A stretch of DNA of 64,000 nucleotides from NCBI RefSeq assembly GCF_019175285.1, contig NC_056527.1:108827129-108891128 (forward strand), given 5' to 3'. This DNA is from Sceloporus undulatus (lineage: Eukaryota; Chordata; Lepidosauria; Squamata; Phrynosomatidae). Made by a program: the position numbers and the translations under genes. The notes under the pieces were generated by a model. It saw only the letters and a program-made list of their open reading frames with translations. It did not search any database and was not told the DNA's origin. Positions within the stretch are counted from its first letter, which is position 1, and each line of letters begins with the position of its first letter. This document shows positions 23,001 through 31,763 of this stretch, one piece after another.

Positions 23001-24735
23001 GATTGTTTGCACTTTATTGAAGTTGCTTCTACAATCGGTTAGGATATCTTCTAGCTATACATCTTCTTCTTGCTTAGTGTCACCACCTTCTTACTCTCTT
23101 CTTTGCAGGGTCCTACTACTGGGTTTTCACAGATACTCAGGTCAATCCAGGCTACCCTCGTCCCACATCGGATCTTGGCCTCCCTCCTGGCACTGTTATT
23201 GGTGCTGTATTTGTGTGGCCTCACAATGGGAAAACATACCTCATAGAAAAGGATCGATACTGGCGCTACGATGATCAGTTGGGCCATGTGGAACTAGGGT
23301 ACCCCAAACCTGTTACCCTCTGGAAAGGGGTACCTACAGATCTGGATGATGTCACACGCTGGAACGATGGTATGTTGGGCTGAAGCATATTTGCTTGCAA
23401 AGAGTTTTGAATAAGTCTGTTAGAACTTTGTAATGTAGTTTCACGAGTTTGTGGTAATTATTGTAGAATATGTACATTTGGTATAAGCTTCAATCTGAAA
23501 TTTAATGCACTAAATGCAACTCTCTGGCCATCTTGGTGACACAGAATAGGATAAAAATATAGTTGGCCATCTATATCCATGGACTCTTTATCTACAGACT
23601 CAACCACCCGTGGCTTTAAAATATTCAAAACAAATATAAATTCCCAAGTTGCAAACCCTGATTTTACCATTTTATAAAAGAAACCCCATTTTACTATGCC
23701 ATTGTATTCAATGGGACTTGAGCATCTATGGATTTGGTATCCACGGGGGATCCTGGTACCAAACCCCAGCAGATAGCAAGATACTTTTGCTCAGCTTTGA
23801 AAACAAATTCAAAGAAGAAATGAGGCCTCTTCAAAGGACAACGTCCATGAGTTAATATTGTGGAATCCACCAGGGAAGATCTATAAACCATGTTATTGTA
23901 ACTGGCAAAGGCTCCTGCAAAAGCATGGTTTATTAATCCGAGTGTTGGACTAGAACTATGGGAGACCAGGGTTCAAATCACTGCTGTCATGGAAGTCACA
24001 TTTGCCCAGCCTTAGAGGAAGTCAATAATGGCAAACCCCCTCTGAACAAATTTTGCTATGATATCCGAAAAAGCCTAATCACATTGCAAAAGTAATTGAT
24101 AGAGAAGCAGCTTTCTGCTTACCACTCTGCATGCCCTTGAAGCATTCTGTTCTATCCCCCTCGTAAAAGCATGCCCTTAGCATTAGAAAAATGTGTTTGG
24201 CAAAAGGCATGGTTTTAAGACTGGAAAGGGAAGTGGAAAGCTGTTTCTCTATCCCTGCCTCTTCGCTTAACTTTTGTAATGGGATAAGGCTCATTGGGTC
24301 ATCACAGGTCATAGTCAACTGGCAGGCACATAACAGCAAAGGATCCTGCAGTTGTTAATCACCTGGTTAACAGTTTTAACCATAACTAGTAAGAATGTGG
24401 CTCCAACTAGCCCCAGACTGTTTTTATTGTGTTTCCCTCAACCATGCAACAGCCTGCCACTTGCTTTGAACATTGATATTCTCTTTTCTCTTGCAGGCAA
24501 TACGTATTTCTTCAAAGATACTCAGTACTGGCGTTTCACAGGTGGGAGCGTGGAGTCAGATGCTGGCTACCCGCGCTCCACTGCCCATGACTGGATGCAC
24601 TGCCAGGTTCCCGAGGCTTCTTCCCCTCCAGCGCCAAGGCATGGGGAAGGTGGGATGTGCATCTGTGCGGGGGCTGCTCGGAAAGTAGCACCCCTCCTAA
24701 CTTGGATCATCATTTTTATCTGGGCCATATGCTGA
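4966..24735 (+). CDS. MMP25: Matrix metalloproteinase-25 (MT6-MMP), complete ten-exon gene
   Basis: Zinc endopeptidase of the GPI-anchored membrane-type MMP group, which acts at the cell surface on matrix and inflammatory substrates. Coding exons are 4966-5064, 15525-15657, 16548-16692, 17177-17472, 18028-18201, 18996-19098, 20714-20796, 22151-22303, 23109-23369 and 24497-24735. All junctions are GT/AG and the phases agree, giving 561 aa, close to my memory of human MMP25 (about 562). In order the protein shows a signal peptide, a propeptide with cysteine switch PRCSLPD, a furin site RRRRRKKR, a catalytic domain with [11 protein letters not shown] and a Met-turn SIMIPYYQG, a proline-rich hinge, a hemopexin domain bounded by DRC and MHC cysteines, and a hydrophobic C-terminus. 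The segment [15 protein letters not shown] fits MMP25 better than its paralogue MMP17. It converges on an integrin alpha gene. Start ATG is the first codon of a good signal peptide. No break was seen. Confidence 0.95.
6541..6755. repeat. Palindromic MITE, family C
   Basis: Clean copy: 'gctgcatctgcactgcagaa' at the left, its near inverse complement (gcagtgcagaggcagcc) at the right, with 'ggaattctgggat' / 'aaatcccaggattt' in the arms. Confidence 0.85.
6818..6922 (-). repeat. tRNA-derived SINE, internally deleted, reverse
   Basis: Tail 'gtttctgacttatggcaac' joins directly to the head 'cagtccaacactcaaacgac', so the middle of the SINE is missing. Confidence 0.7.
7033..7262 (+). repeat. 5S rRNA-headed SINE
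   Basis: The first ~115 bases resemble a 5S rRNA gene in order: 'cccatctgatcttggaag', 'ctaagtagtgtcag', 'gttagtacgtgga' and 'accaggtgctgtaggct', spanning the internal pol III promoter region. It continues into a non-5S body (gtattgcttgcctaaaaaac) shared with copies at 53.8 and 63.1 kb. It is a retroposon, not a working 5S gene. Confidence 0.85.
7705..7932 (-). repeat. tRNA-derived SINE, full length, reverse
   Basis: Begins 'gttgtgtgccttcaagtcg' and ends 'ctactacaccacactc'; nearly complete, with low divergence from the other copies. Confidence 0.88.
8905..8985. repeat. Family E palindromic element, half copy
   Basis: Contains 'cattctgggagctgcattcc' next to 'agtaacttttccaagttctg', a combination seen at eight places in the window. 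Confidence 0.55.
9235..9476 (-). repeat. tRNA-derived SINE, full length, reverse
   Basis: (GTT)n tail complement, 'gccttcaagttgtttctgac', 'tggctgagctgggattcaaa' and 'ctctcaaaccactacacaca'. A short internal duplication 'gagaccctagg' is present. Confidence 0.88.
10366..10712. repeat. Tigger/pogo-like DNA transposon derivative
   Basis: Left 'ggttgagtcttccttatcca' and right 'ggagatgcaacctgt' with repeated 'ttcggattttggaatatt' segments in both halves. This resembles pogo-type elements whose ends read 'ttgagtatcccttatcc'. No transposase frame remains. Confidence 0.7.
11185..11408 (+). repeat. tRNA-derived SINE, full length
   Basis: Head 'gtggcatagtggtttgaatg', 'gactctggagaccagcattc', tail 'cttgaaggcacacaac' and an (ACAATA)-type end. 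Confidence 0.88.
11452..11603. repeat. Family D MITE, one arm
   Basis: Contains 'gtgaagtcgaaggctttta', 'ttttgtgggtttttcgggct' and 'gctggcatcttcagagaa'. The full palindromic form is at 35,672-35,905. Confidence 0.75.
11755..11905 (+). repeat. Second tRNA-like SINE type
   Basis: Shows 'gtgtagtgcagtggttagag' and 'ccttcactgagccatgaaac', unlike the main SINE body. It ends near 'gttgttatgagggagagg'. A similar but weaker match is at about 38,755-38,880. Confidence 0.5.
13015..13390 (+). repeat. Family B MITE ('GATGAAAACTGGGACATG')
   Basis: Diverged copy: 'ttgatgaaaactaggacatg', 'acacacaagctaggaaaagc', 'gtttgcagcaactgaaggaa'. Clean copies are at 42.2 and 47.3 kb. Confidence 0.7.
13815..14090. repeat. 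Diverged DNA-transposon derivative ('GCCCTCCAGATCTGC')
   Basis: Starts 'cagccagccctccagatctg', contains 'ttgattattcactgattatt' and twice 'gtcctccagcatgattc'-like units. A related copy lies at 51,638-51,960 and another is nested at 56,580-56,922. Confidence 0.55.
15525..15657 (+). CDS. MMP25: MMP25 exon 2: propeptide
   Basis: Encodes [14 protein letters not shown] and [12 protein letters not shown], the conserved start of the MMP peptidoglycan-binding-like propeptide. The acceptor follows a pyrimidine tract ending tttcag; the exon ends in phase 1. Confidence 0.93.
15735..15950 (+). repeat. CR1 LINE 3' end
   Basis: Shows 'ctccctcagagggtggtgga', 'ggatggccatctcttggggg' and ends 'tatgattctatc', the ATTCTATG-type terminus of CR1 elements. 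Lies in MMP25 intron 2. Confidence 0.8.
15951..16547 (+). other. MMP25: Rest of MMP25 intron 2
   Basis: Nothing recognised apart from weak AT-rich sequence. Confidence 0.5.
16548..16692 (+). CDS. MMP25: MMP25 exon 3: cysteine switch and furin site
   Basis: Contains the cysteine switch PRCSLPD, whose Cys ligates the catalytic zinc in the latent enzyme, and the basic run RRRRRKKR just before YALSDSLW, a furin-type cleavage site typical of membrane-type MMPs. The site is longer than the human RRRRR run as I recall it. Confidence 0.94.
16843..16892. repeat. CTTC-rich low-complexity tract
   Basis: Runs of cttccttcc in MMP25 intron 3, about 290 bases before exon 4. Confidence 0.85.
17177..17472 (+). 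CDS. MMP25: MMP25 exon 4: first half of catalytic domain
   Basis: Encodes the N-terminal catalytic lobe, including the structural zinc and calcium segment [19 protein letters not shown] and [12 protein letters not shown]. Starts in phase 2 and ends in phase 1. The reading frame stays open for a short way into intron 4, but the consensus donor and the match resuming in exon 5 place the end here. Confidence 0.94.
17473..18027 (+). other. MMP25: MMP25 intron 4
   Basis: Has open frames in several phases but no match I recognise; no repeat family identified. Confidence 0.5.
18028..18201 (+). CDS. MMP25: MMP25 exon 5: zinc-binding active site
   Basis: Carries the complete catalytic motif [11 protein letters not shown] (three zinc-binding His plus the general-base Glu) and the Met-turn SIMIPYYQG. 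All key residues are present, so the protease should be active. Confidence 0.96.
18288..18341 (-). repeat. Family A MITE, end fragment
   Basis: 'acagttggctctccatatcc' and 'cagattcaagcaaccc' are one terminus of the Tigger-like family. It is cut short by the SINE that follows. Confidence 0.65.
18362..18590 (-). repeat. tRNA-derived SINE, full length, reverse
   Basis: 'gttgtgtgccttcaagttg' to 'ctttacaccactctag', in MMP25 intron 5, directly after a truncated family A end. Confidence 0.87.
18996..19098 (+). CDS. MMP25: MMP25 exon 6: hinge
   Basis: Short proline-rich linker (for example [13 protein letters not shown]) between the catalytic and hemopexin domains. Low conservation is expected here; the call rests on correct phases (2 in, 2 out) and on composition. 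Confidence 0.85.
19370..19728 (-). repeat. Family B MITE, reverse
   Basis: 'ccatacttggtaactgtccc' at the left and 'tgttgaagggtatgc' at the right; the interior 'gctgcaaactgagttcaaag' matches the family. Lies in MMP25 intron 6. Confidence 0.8.
20226..20585 (-). repeat. Family B MITE, second copy in MMP25 intron 6
   Basis: 'gccccaatttaacaggaac' to 'gaaacgttggaggttttgg'; same orientation as the copy 0.5 kb upstream. Confidence 0.75.
20714..20796 (+). CDS. MMP25: MMP25 exon 7: start of hemopexin domain
   Basis: Encodes [20 protein letters not shown], the first hemopexin blade; its Cys is expected to pair with the Cys of MHC in the last exon. Confidence 0.94.
21429..21545. repeat. Family C MITE, half copy
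   Basis: 'tgcacctgtactgcagaaat' and 'tggaattctgggaattgtag'; the right arm is missing. Confidence 0.65.
21555..21662 (-). repeat. Family A MITE fragment
   Basis: 'gattttgccattttatacaa', 'gacttgagcatccactaatt' and terminal 'tggccgactgta', joined to the half family C copy. Confidence 0.6.
22151..22303 (+). CDS. MMP25: MMP25 exon 8: hemopexin blades 1-2
   Basis: Encodes [14 protein letters not shown] and [19 protein letters not shown], a typical hemopexin repeat pattern (FW-R, F-GLP, DA-YE). Phases 2 in and 1 out agree with its neighbours. Confidence 0.93.
   Translation, partial: RNISGGCNQPSTWFHWTQHRPFASGMDFPKTSKPLMLCMNAPTIAKLCSS
22304..23108 (+). other. MMP25: MMP25 intron 8
   Basis: Contains the inverse pair 'ccaaattatggtttggtg' / 'ctcatggtttgtttc', possibly a worn MITE; nothing else recognised. 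Confidence 0.4.
23109..23369 (+). CDS. MMP25: MMP25 exon 9: hemopexin blades 2-4
   Basis: Encodes [31 protein letters not shown] and [15 protein letters not shown], two hemopexin repeats. Matches MMP25 in the NGKTYL and YWRYD segments. Confidence 0.95.
23558..23785 (-). repeat. Family A (Tigger-like) MITE, complete, reverse
   Basis: 'atagttggccatctatatcc' and 'gcaaaccctgattttaccat' through to 'tggtatccacgggggatcct'. In MMP25 intron 9. Confidence 0.82.
23929..24072 (+). repeat. tRNA-derived SINE, 3'-truncated
   Basis: 'gtgttggactagaactatgg', 'gagaccagggttcaaatcac' and 'caaaccccctctgaacaaat'; the ACA tail is missing. Confidence 0.75.
24497..24735 (+). CDS. MMP25: MMP25 exon 10: last hemopexin blade, stem and GPI signal
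   Basis: Encodes the last blade ([13 protein letters not shown], closing Cys in DWMHC), a short stem and the C-terminus [18 protein letters not shown] plus a run of I, F, W and A to the stop at 24733-24735. A short hydrophobic tail with no cytoplasmic part is what a GPI-attachment signal looks like. The stem keeps a C-x-C pair, as in human MMP25 where stem cysteines support dimers. Confidence 0.93.
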
Positions 24736-25596
24736 CCCCTTGGCCAGTGACAAAACAGTGCACTTTATATAGCCAAAGGAAAGGACCCATTGGCAAGGGA
24801 AGACAGCCATCTCAGGATCAGACTCTGAGCAACTGCTTTCCCTTGATTTGGTTCCTCTTAAAATTACATGGTGCTCTCAGAAAACCTCCCTTTCCAATCA
24901 CCCTTTGCATCTTCTCTCCTCTAGTTTTGGAATTAATTGTCTAACTAACTGTGGAACTTAGGTGCTGAGTTTTTAGGTTATCACTCACAGATAAGCTGCC
25001 CCTTAGTGCCAGGGATGTGGCAAGTCTGATTTCTCAGGGGTGAAGGAAATGTACTCTGCACATGCTCAGAGGTCTCTTTTTTATTGATTCACACACTTGG
25101 CGGTTTTATGTAAAGTCACATCAAGCTCACCCCTACCCTACCCTTCCCAAATTCTCCATCTAGCATTACCTGTCCCAGCTGATAATACATCTTCCCCTTC
25201 CTTTCTCTCACTTGGAGGCATGATGACAAAGGCCTGGCTCCAAAGTGTGATTGTCAATGGAGAAGATACTTCTTGGTAAAGCATCCCATCCTTATGTGCA
25301 CCCCACCAGAGTTTTCAGCACAAAAGGTGAGAGGGAAGTGGGACATTCCCTCTTACTGTATAAGTATACTGCCCATGTGCTCACCCCTCTACAACTGAAA
25401 TTATGTGTGTCTGTCTGAAAGGGAATGTGGTATTAGGTGCATTTAAAAAATGGAGCTGCAGAACATACGTTAGAAAACATTCAGCGGCTTGCCAGAGCTG
25501 CCTTCCAGAAGAAACAACAAGGGCGATGGATTAACTTTGGTCATTTAAAGCAGGGGAGGAATGGTGGATAGGATGTGCATTGCCTTCTTTTTTTAT

Positions 25597-25602
25597 AATA
25601 AA
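25597..25602 (+). terminator. MMP25: Candidate polyadenylation signal of MMP25
   Basis: AATAAA about 860 bases after the MMP25 stop, the first good signal in the 3' region. A second AATAAA at 26678-26683 is a possible distal site. Confidence 0.5.
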
Positions 25603-26829
25603 ATCCAAATGGAAACAGCCCTACCTGACTTGCATTCTTATTCATCTGGTATTGAGATAAGACAATGGAAGATCAGGGGTTCAAAATTGTGCGCTATAAC
25701 AATGGCTTCCTTCCTTCCAGTCTTTTAGAAATGTTGTTTATGGGCATATAAAACCCCTGCTTATGCTGCCATGCACCTGTACAACCAGACACCAAAGGAC
25801 GCTCCCTTAGACCTGCAGCACACTGGATACTTTGCTTGTCTAAGCCTTCTGGGTGTATCTAGTGGGATTCAAGTCCTGTTAGCATTGATCTAGACCAACG
25901 GGGCAATTAAACTATACTTTTCAAGTGGACTCCCAAACACTTTTAAGAAAAGAAAGTCTCCTTCCCCTGGGAAGGATTTTAAAAGCAGTGGAAAATCTCT
26001 GCTGAAAAAGCCATTGATTTGTAATTATTTTTATCCTGACCTACCTTCCAAGAGCTTAATGCAGCCTGTGTGATCCACCCACCTCTTATCCTCACAACAG
26101 CATGTCTAAATAGGTTTGGCAGAGACAGAGTGAGTCACCCACAGACTAACACAGCTACCCTTTTGGAAACTGAAATCCAACTCACCCCTCCATCTCCCAT
26201 TAAACTCATTTCTTAATATAATCATTTGGCAAGCAGGAAGGAAAAGTGAGTTTCCTTGAAATTATATGAACTACGCAGCCTGAAATTCAGCCTTTTAGAG
26301 TAGGTACTACAAATTACAGCAAGATGTCAACAGAAAACTGAATCACATCCCGTTGATTTCATGGAAACATGTTGCTGAACATGCACTGGCTCAACTTCCT
26401 GTTTCAAAAGAGCTCCACTAGAACATCTAAGTACACAGAGATTAAAATGCTTCCAGAAACTCCATTATCTCTTGTTCTCTTCCCCATTCAACCCTCATCA
26501 GTTAGAACAGCTGCTGCACCAGCCAGAAATCAATGTCTTCCAATCGCCATCCACACATCTCGCTTATCAATCAGCTAAAAGGCCATTAGGACGCCTGACA
26601 TCCTGCCTCCAACACTGATGGAGAACCTTGCACAGTGGATGTAGGATGTAATATAGAATTCTATGGGCTTTTGCTTGAATAAAGAAATCATTCTGTTGCT
26701 TATATCAGCACAGCTGGCTCCAAATTTGGGCAGAAGAGACCTTTGGTGCTTAACATGAGGATCCTGCCATGGCAACCTACATGGTGAAACAATTAGAAGT
26801 AGAGATACCAGCAGGGTATATTTTTTTAA

Positions 26830-26922
26830 CTAGTTCCCAGGATCCTCCAGCATGACTACTTACCATGTTGGAGGATTCTGGGAGTTACAGTTCAAAAAAG
26901 TAACTTTTCCAAATTCTGCTTT
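26830..26922. repeat. Family E palindromic element
   Basis: 'ggatcctccagcatgact' opposite 'gttggaggattctggg', then 'aaagtaacttttccaa'. Lies in the gap between the two genes. Confidence 0.65.
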
Positions 26923-27589
26923 GCATATAAATAGGGCAGACGAATAAGAAACCCAGGGTTTCTTGCTGATATGACATATCTGGCCTGCACCACTTCAGAG
27001 TGCAAATGCAGCGCACACAAAAGTTGCTCCAGAATGTATACTCCTTTCATATAGGAAACTGGAAGGTTACACAGAACAAGGCTAGAATTCTTCTCTGTGA
27101 TACTAGTTTTCTACAGTGTATGGTGTACGTGTGTTTGTCAGCGAAGGGAGTGCAGATAATCATGTGAACTCCATTTGCTGTCTACAGAGGTTTGCTGCAG
27201 TAAATGGAAAAGAAAAGAAAATGGAAAAGGAACCAAGCTAAATACCTCTCCCTGCCATTCTAGTGTCCCATGGGCAGGACATTTTTGACATGTGGAAACA
27301 CTCCCAATACTTCCATTCAAAGGGGGTGTGAGTGCATGATTATACTACATTTTTTCCTGCCTGTGTAAATTACATCTCATTTGATGGTTGGACAAAAGTC
27401 AAGACTGGCTTTCCAATCCAAAAACATATTTGATTATTAAATGTATAGGGTTTTCCTAGCTCCCAGCCTCTCTCTCTTAACCCACTCCCACATCCCATCT
27501 AGAAGGCCTGCCTCTGCATTCCTCTTCCAGAAAATTCAGAAGTCCTGGCTCTCAGGCTGCTGCCAAATTCAAGGTCAATCCACACTCCC

Positions 27590-27691
27590 TTAAGAACTAC
27601 TTGATGGTGGAGGAGCTTCTTCACTTGGGGCAACTGGAGTCAATGCTGTTTCATCCACCTGGGGTATGCGTTTCCGTTTAAAGAATCCAAA
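27590..27691 (-). CDS. ITGAM: Integrin alpha exon 30: cytoplasmic tail and stop
   Basis: Encodes [20 protein letters not shown], then [13 protein letters not shown] and the stop at 27590-27592. Joined to exon 29 it gives K-FGFFKR, the alpha-integrin membrane-proximal motif that clasps the beta chain. The rest of the tail differs from the mammalian CD11 tails I recall. Confidence 0.95.
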   Translation of the reverse strand, partial: FGFFKRKRIPQVDETALTPVAPSEEAPPPSSSS

Positions 27692-30600
27692 CTGGAAAAG
27701 AGGGGGAGAGAAATAGGCACTATGACCAACCAAGGAATCAGTGATTCTGTTACTGCAATAAATGTGATGGGATCTCTCAATTAAAAACAGCTGAACGTTC
27801 CTTCAGAAGAGATCCAAACTGCTCTAAGCAGCAACACTGAAACTCACTTCTCTTCACCTCCCAATGCTGCTATTAGGTTCTCTGTTGGAGAAATAACAAC
27901 CAGGCTATGTCTCACTGTATTTCACAAGTAAGGCCAATAGCAGCATCAAGTTGTACAAAGATTTTAACCAGTAATGCAGTAGTAAATTTTGCAGTACAGA
28001 AGTTAATCAAGATGTGTATACATACATGGGGCAAGGGGAGACCAAGACAAAGTACAGTACATAGCATAATATCCAATGTCTTAAGATCAGTGCGTCTGCA
28101 ATACTAAGTTCCATTGAACCCAGTGGTGCTCTCTTCTCACTGCCTATGTTCGACATATAAAACACCTGAGGTTTCAGCAAAAGATCTCCAGTTAGATGAT
28201 GTGTAGCTCTTTAGCTCTGTATTTGAAATTCACTCAATCTTACAAAGAAGCATTACCATTTAAACTGCTAGTATGGTATTTAGAAGCCCACTCTAGCAAA
28301 AGAAAGATGTAGGTTCTGCTTGATGTAGGTTCTCCCATTCTATGGCCTCTATGTTAACCTGACATAATCAATAGTAAAACATGAAATCCTTATTATCAGT
28401 TCCTTTAAGTGCCACACCATGAAAGATTAATCGATTTCTCTGGCATTCCAGCCAAATCTCATTGTCCCTGTTTTGAAACAGATTCTAGAACTGTACTCAT
28501 TCTCCCAAACTTCCCCTTGGGCCTCATTACTGATTTTGACTGGGAAAATTATTTAAACAGAAGGAACGACTCATGGGCTTCCAGCTATTCTTGGACTGTA
28601 ATTCCTATTAGCCCCAGCCAACATAGTCAATGGTGAGGAAAGCTGGGAGCTGCTGTCCAACTACATTTTGAAAGCAATACATTTCTCATCCCTGAGTTAA
28701 TTCATTCTTCCTACAAGTAACCCAATCGTCATTCTCCTGCCCTGGTCATCTTTATATTTTTGGCTTTATTTCAAATGGGGTAGTAGTGAGAGACCTGATC
28801 ACAGATCACATGTGTGTCATATCTGCTTTGTCACTTGTTCTGACAGATGGCAAAAGTGTCAGGTTATTCCTTACAATATATCAACAGATGTGTACCTTAT
28901 ACAAGACAGCCACCAGAATGGCTAAGAGCAGGATACCACCAATGGTACTGCCAATGATGATGGGAACACGGTTGAAAGGTGAAATCAGCTCCACTTCAGT
29001 AATGATCTGTAAATGAGAGGAACAGGACTTAAGTGTTTGCCCTTCAATATTCTCAGCCAGATTTACTCTGCAAGGTAACCCCACTGGCATGTTCAGTTGT
29101 TCACATATCTCCAAAACAAATCAAGAAAAGTAGCACCCTACTGCACTGTTTAATTTCTAAGTGAGGAAGAAAAATGGGGTGGGGGGAAATGTTGACAGCA
29201 CATTTTAGAAGGCTGATTGTGGTGAGAAAGGGGCATTTTTGACATCCTCTGAGGCATTGTAATATAGGGTGCTGAACCTTTGGTCCACCAGAAGTTTCTG
29301 GAGTCCATTTCTTACAACCTCCAACCAGCATAGCAGATGGTCAGGAGAAATGGGAACTATAGCCCAAAAATATAAGGAGGGATACAGGTCCCCACCCCTC
29401 TCCTAAGTATTATCTCACACATTCCAAGTAACCCATTTCTGTGCTCAGTAACCAGTTGCAGCCTCTGTGTGATGAGCTCAGCACAGTTCCCTTGGTGTGT
29501 GTTCAAAAACCCAGTTGTCTCAAGTTACCTGGCTAAAATGGAATTCTGGGTGATTCTGGAAAAACCTGGTCTCATCGACGACCACAGATGCCTCACTGCG
29601 AAGATGAAAACTCTGGGAATCCAGCTGTGGAGATGTAATGCAGATTAAACAAATAATGTTTTGTCCTCCACTTCTCTCCTCTCCTTATTCCACTGTTTGG
29701 CAAACCTCAAAAATTAAATTACTTGTATCACCACAAGGATGAATCTGAAACATCTGCATTAGAGCTAATGGGCTGGCATTAAATCAGCAAAGAAAAACTG
29801 ACTTGCTAACACTGAACTATGAAACAATGAATGACCTCCTTTCATAGAAAGAATGCTTCCTTCAGTATCACTATTGATGGTGATACCATCAACGCTAGGT
29901 CTTCCTGCAAAAGAAAAAACAACCCTGTTTTCCTTCTGGATTTCTGCTTGTTCTCTAATCTGAGAGTTCAAAACAAATGGAGTTTTGAATTGGAAGTAAC
30001 ATCAATTGTGTTTTAAGAGATTGCACTAATTCTATGGGGGGAGTCATAAAAGAGATCTTCCAGTATTTACAACAAATGTGAATACTGTATGTGTTTTCTG
30101 GCTTTAGAAGTTTACGTATTGTGAAATGCTTTCTTTCTAGTAATACCAAAAGCACTTTTGTGGTTGTTATTTGCTGTCAAGTTGACTTCATGACGCTATG
30201 AATGAGAGATCTCCAAGAGATTCTATTATTAACACCCCTGTTCAGGTCTTGCAAACTTAGAGCTGTGACTTCCTTGACTGAGTTGATCCATCTGTAATGG
30301 AGTCTTCCTCTTTTCCTACTGACATCCACTTTTTGCTGAGCATTATTGTCTTTTCCAATGAGCTTCATTATTTAATAATACTTTGAAAGTATGACAGCCT
30401 CAGGTCATTTTTACTTTTAGTGAGATCAGGCTTGATTTACTCTAAGACTCATTCATTTGGCTTGATTTACTCTAAGGCATGGTTTACTCTGGGACTCATT
30501 CATTTGTCTTTTTAGCAGCCCATGCTATCCCTAGTGCTCTTTTCCAGCATCACATTTCATATGCATTAATTTTCTTCCTGTCAGCTTTCTTTACTATATC

Positions 30601-31726
30601 ACTTTCAAAATCATACATAGAAATTAGACATACAATGGTCTGGATGATTCTGCTTTTTCTGTTTAATGATATGGCTTTATGCCTTTATGAAGATAGGAGG
30701 AAGGAACATCAACAATCTAAGCTATACGGATGACACCATACTACTAGTGGAAAACAAAGACTTGGAACAATTACTAAGGAAGGTCAAGGAAGAAAGTGCA
30801 AGAGGAGGCTTACTGCTGTCTAAAGAAAACAAAAATAATGACCACACAGGATACACATGAATTCAACCTGGATAAGGAAAAAAGCAAAATAGTTAAAAAG
30901 TTCCCATACCTTGAGTCAAACACTGAACAGAACAGAGACTGCAGTCAAGAAGTAAGAAGAAGGCTAGGAATGGAAAAGCTAGTCATCAAAGAATTAGACA
31001 AGATCCTAAATGAAAAAAATATACAACTGAGCACTAAAGTTAGAATCATCCAGGCCATTATACTCCCCATCACCATGTATGGATGTGAGAGCTGGAAAGT
31101 GAAGAAAGACAATGGAAAGAAAATAAACTCCTTCTAAATATGGTACTGGAGAAGAGTGCTGAGGATACCATGGATGGCCAAAAAGACTAACAAATGGGTC
31201 CTAGAACAGATCAAACTCTCCCTGGAAGCTAAGAGGATGAATCTGAGGCTGTGGTACTTTGGTCACATCATGAGAAGCCATGACTCACTAGAAAAAAAAC
31301 AATAATACTAGAGGAGGAAGAGGGCAGCAGAATGCCAGATGGATGGGATCAATCAAAATGGCCACAGGCATGAATTTGCAGGACCTAAGCAGAACAGTGG
31401 AAAATAGGGTCTCAACCATAGGGTCACCATAAGTCCAGACTGTCTTGAGAGCAGTTAACACACACACACACATTTTATGGTTCAGACATGGGTATTTTTA
31501 TATATTGTCATACTCTGGAAGTCCTATGCAATCATAAAACATCTCATTAGTCCTTTTTTCAATCTGCCTCGATGAGGGGACAAAGTACAGTGGGCCCTTA
31601 GTATGCACTGAGGTTGGGTTTCAAGACCCTCCATGGATAACAAAATCCGTGGATTTTCAAATCTCATTAAATATAGTGGAAAAGTGAAATGGTGTCCCTT
31701 GTACAAAATGGCAAAATCAAGGTTTG

Positions 31727-31763
<37 letters not shown>

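Larger units (their letters stand above)
24736..27589. other. Intergenic region between the two convergent genes, with 3' UTRs
   Basis: Holds the presumed MMP25 3' UTR (to about 25.6 kb), a palindromic element at 26,830-26,922, and otherwise unrecognised sequence. No clear AATAAA was seen on the - strand close after the integrin stop, so that gene's 3' UTR length is unknown. Confidence 0.6.
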
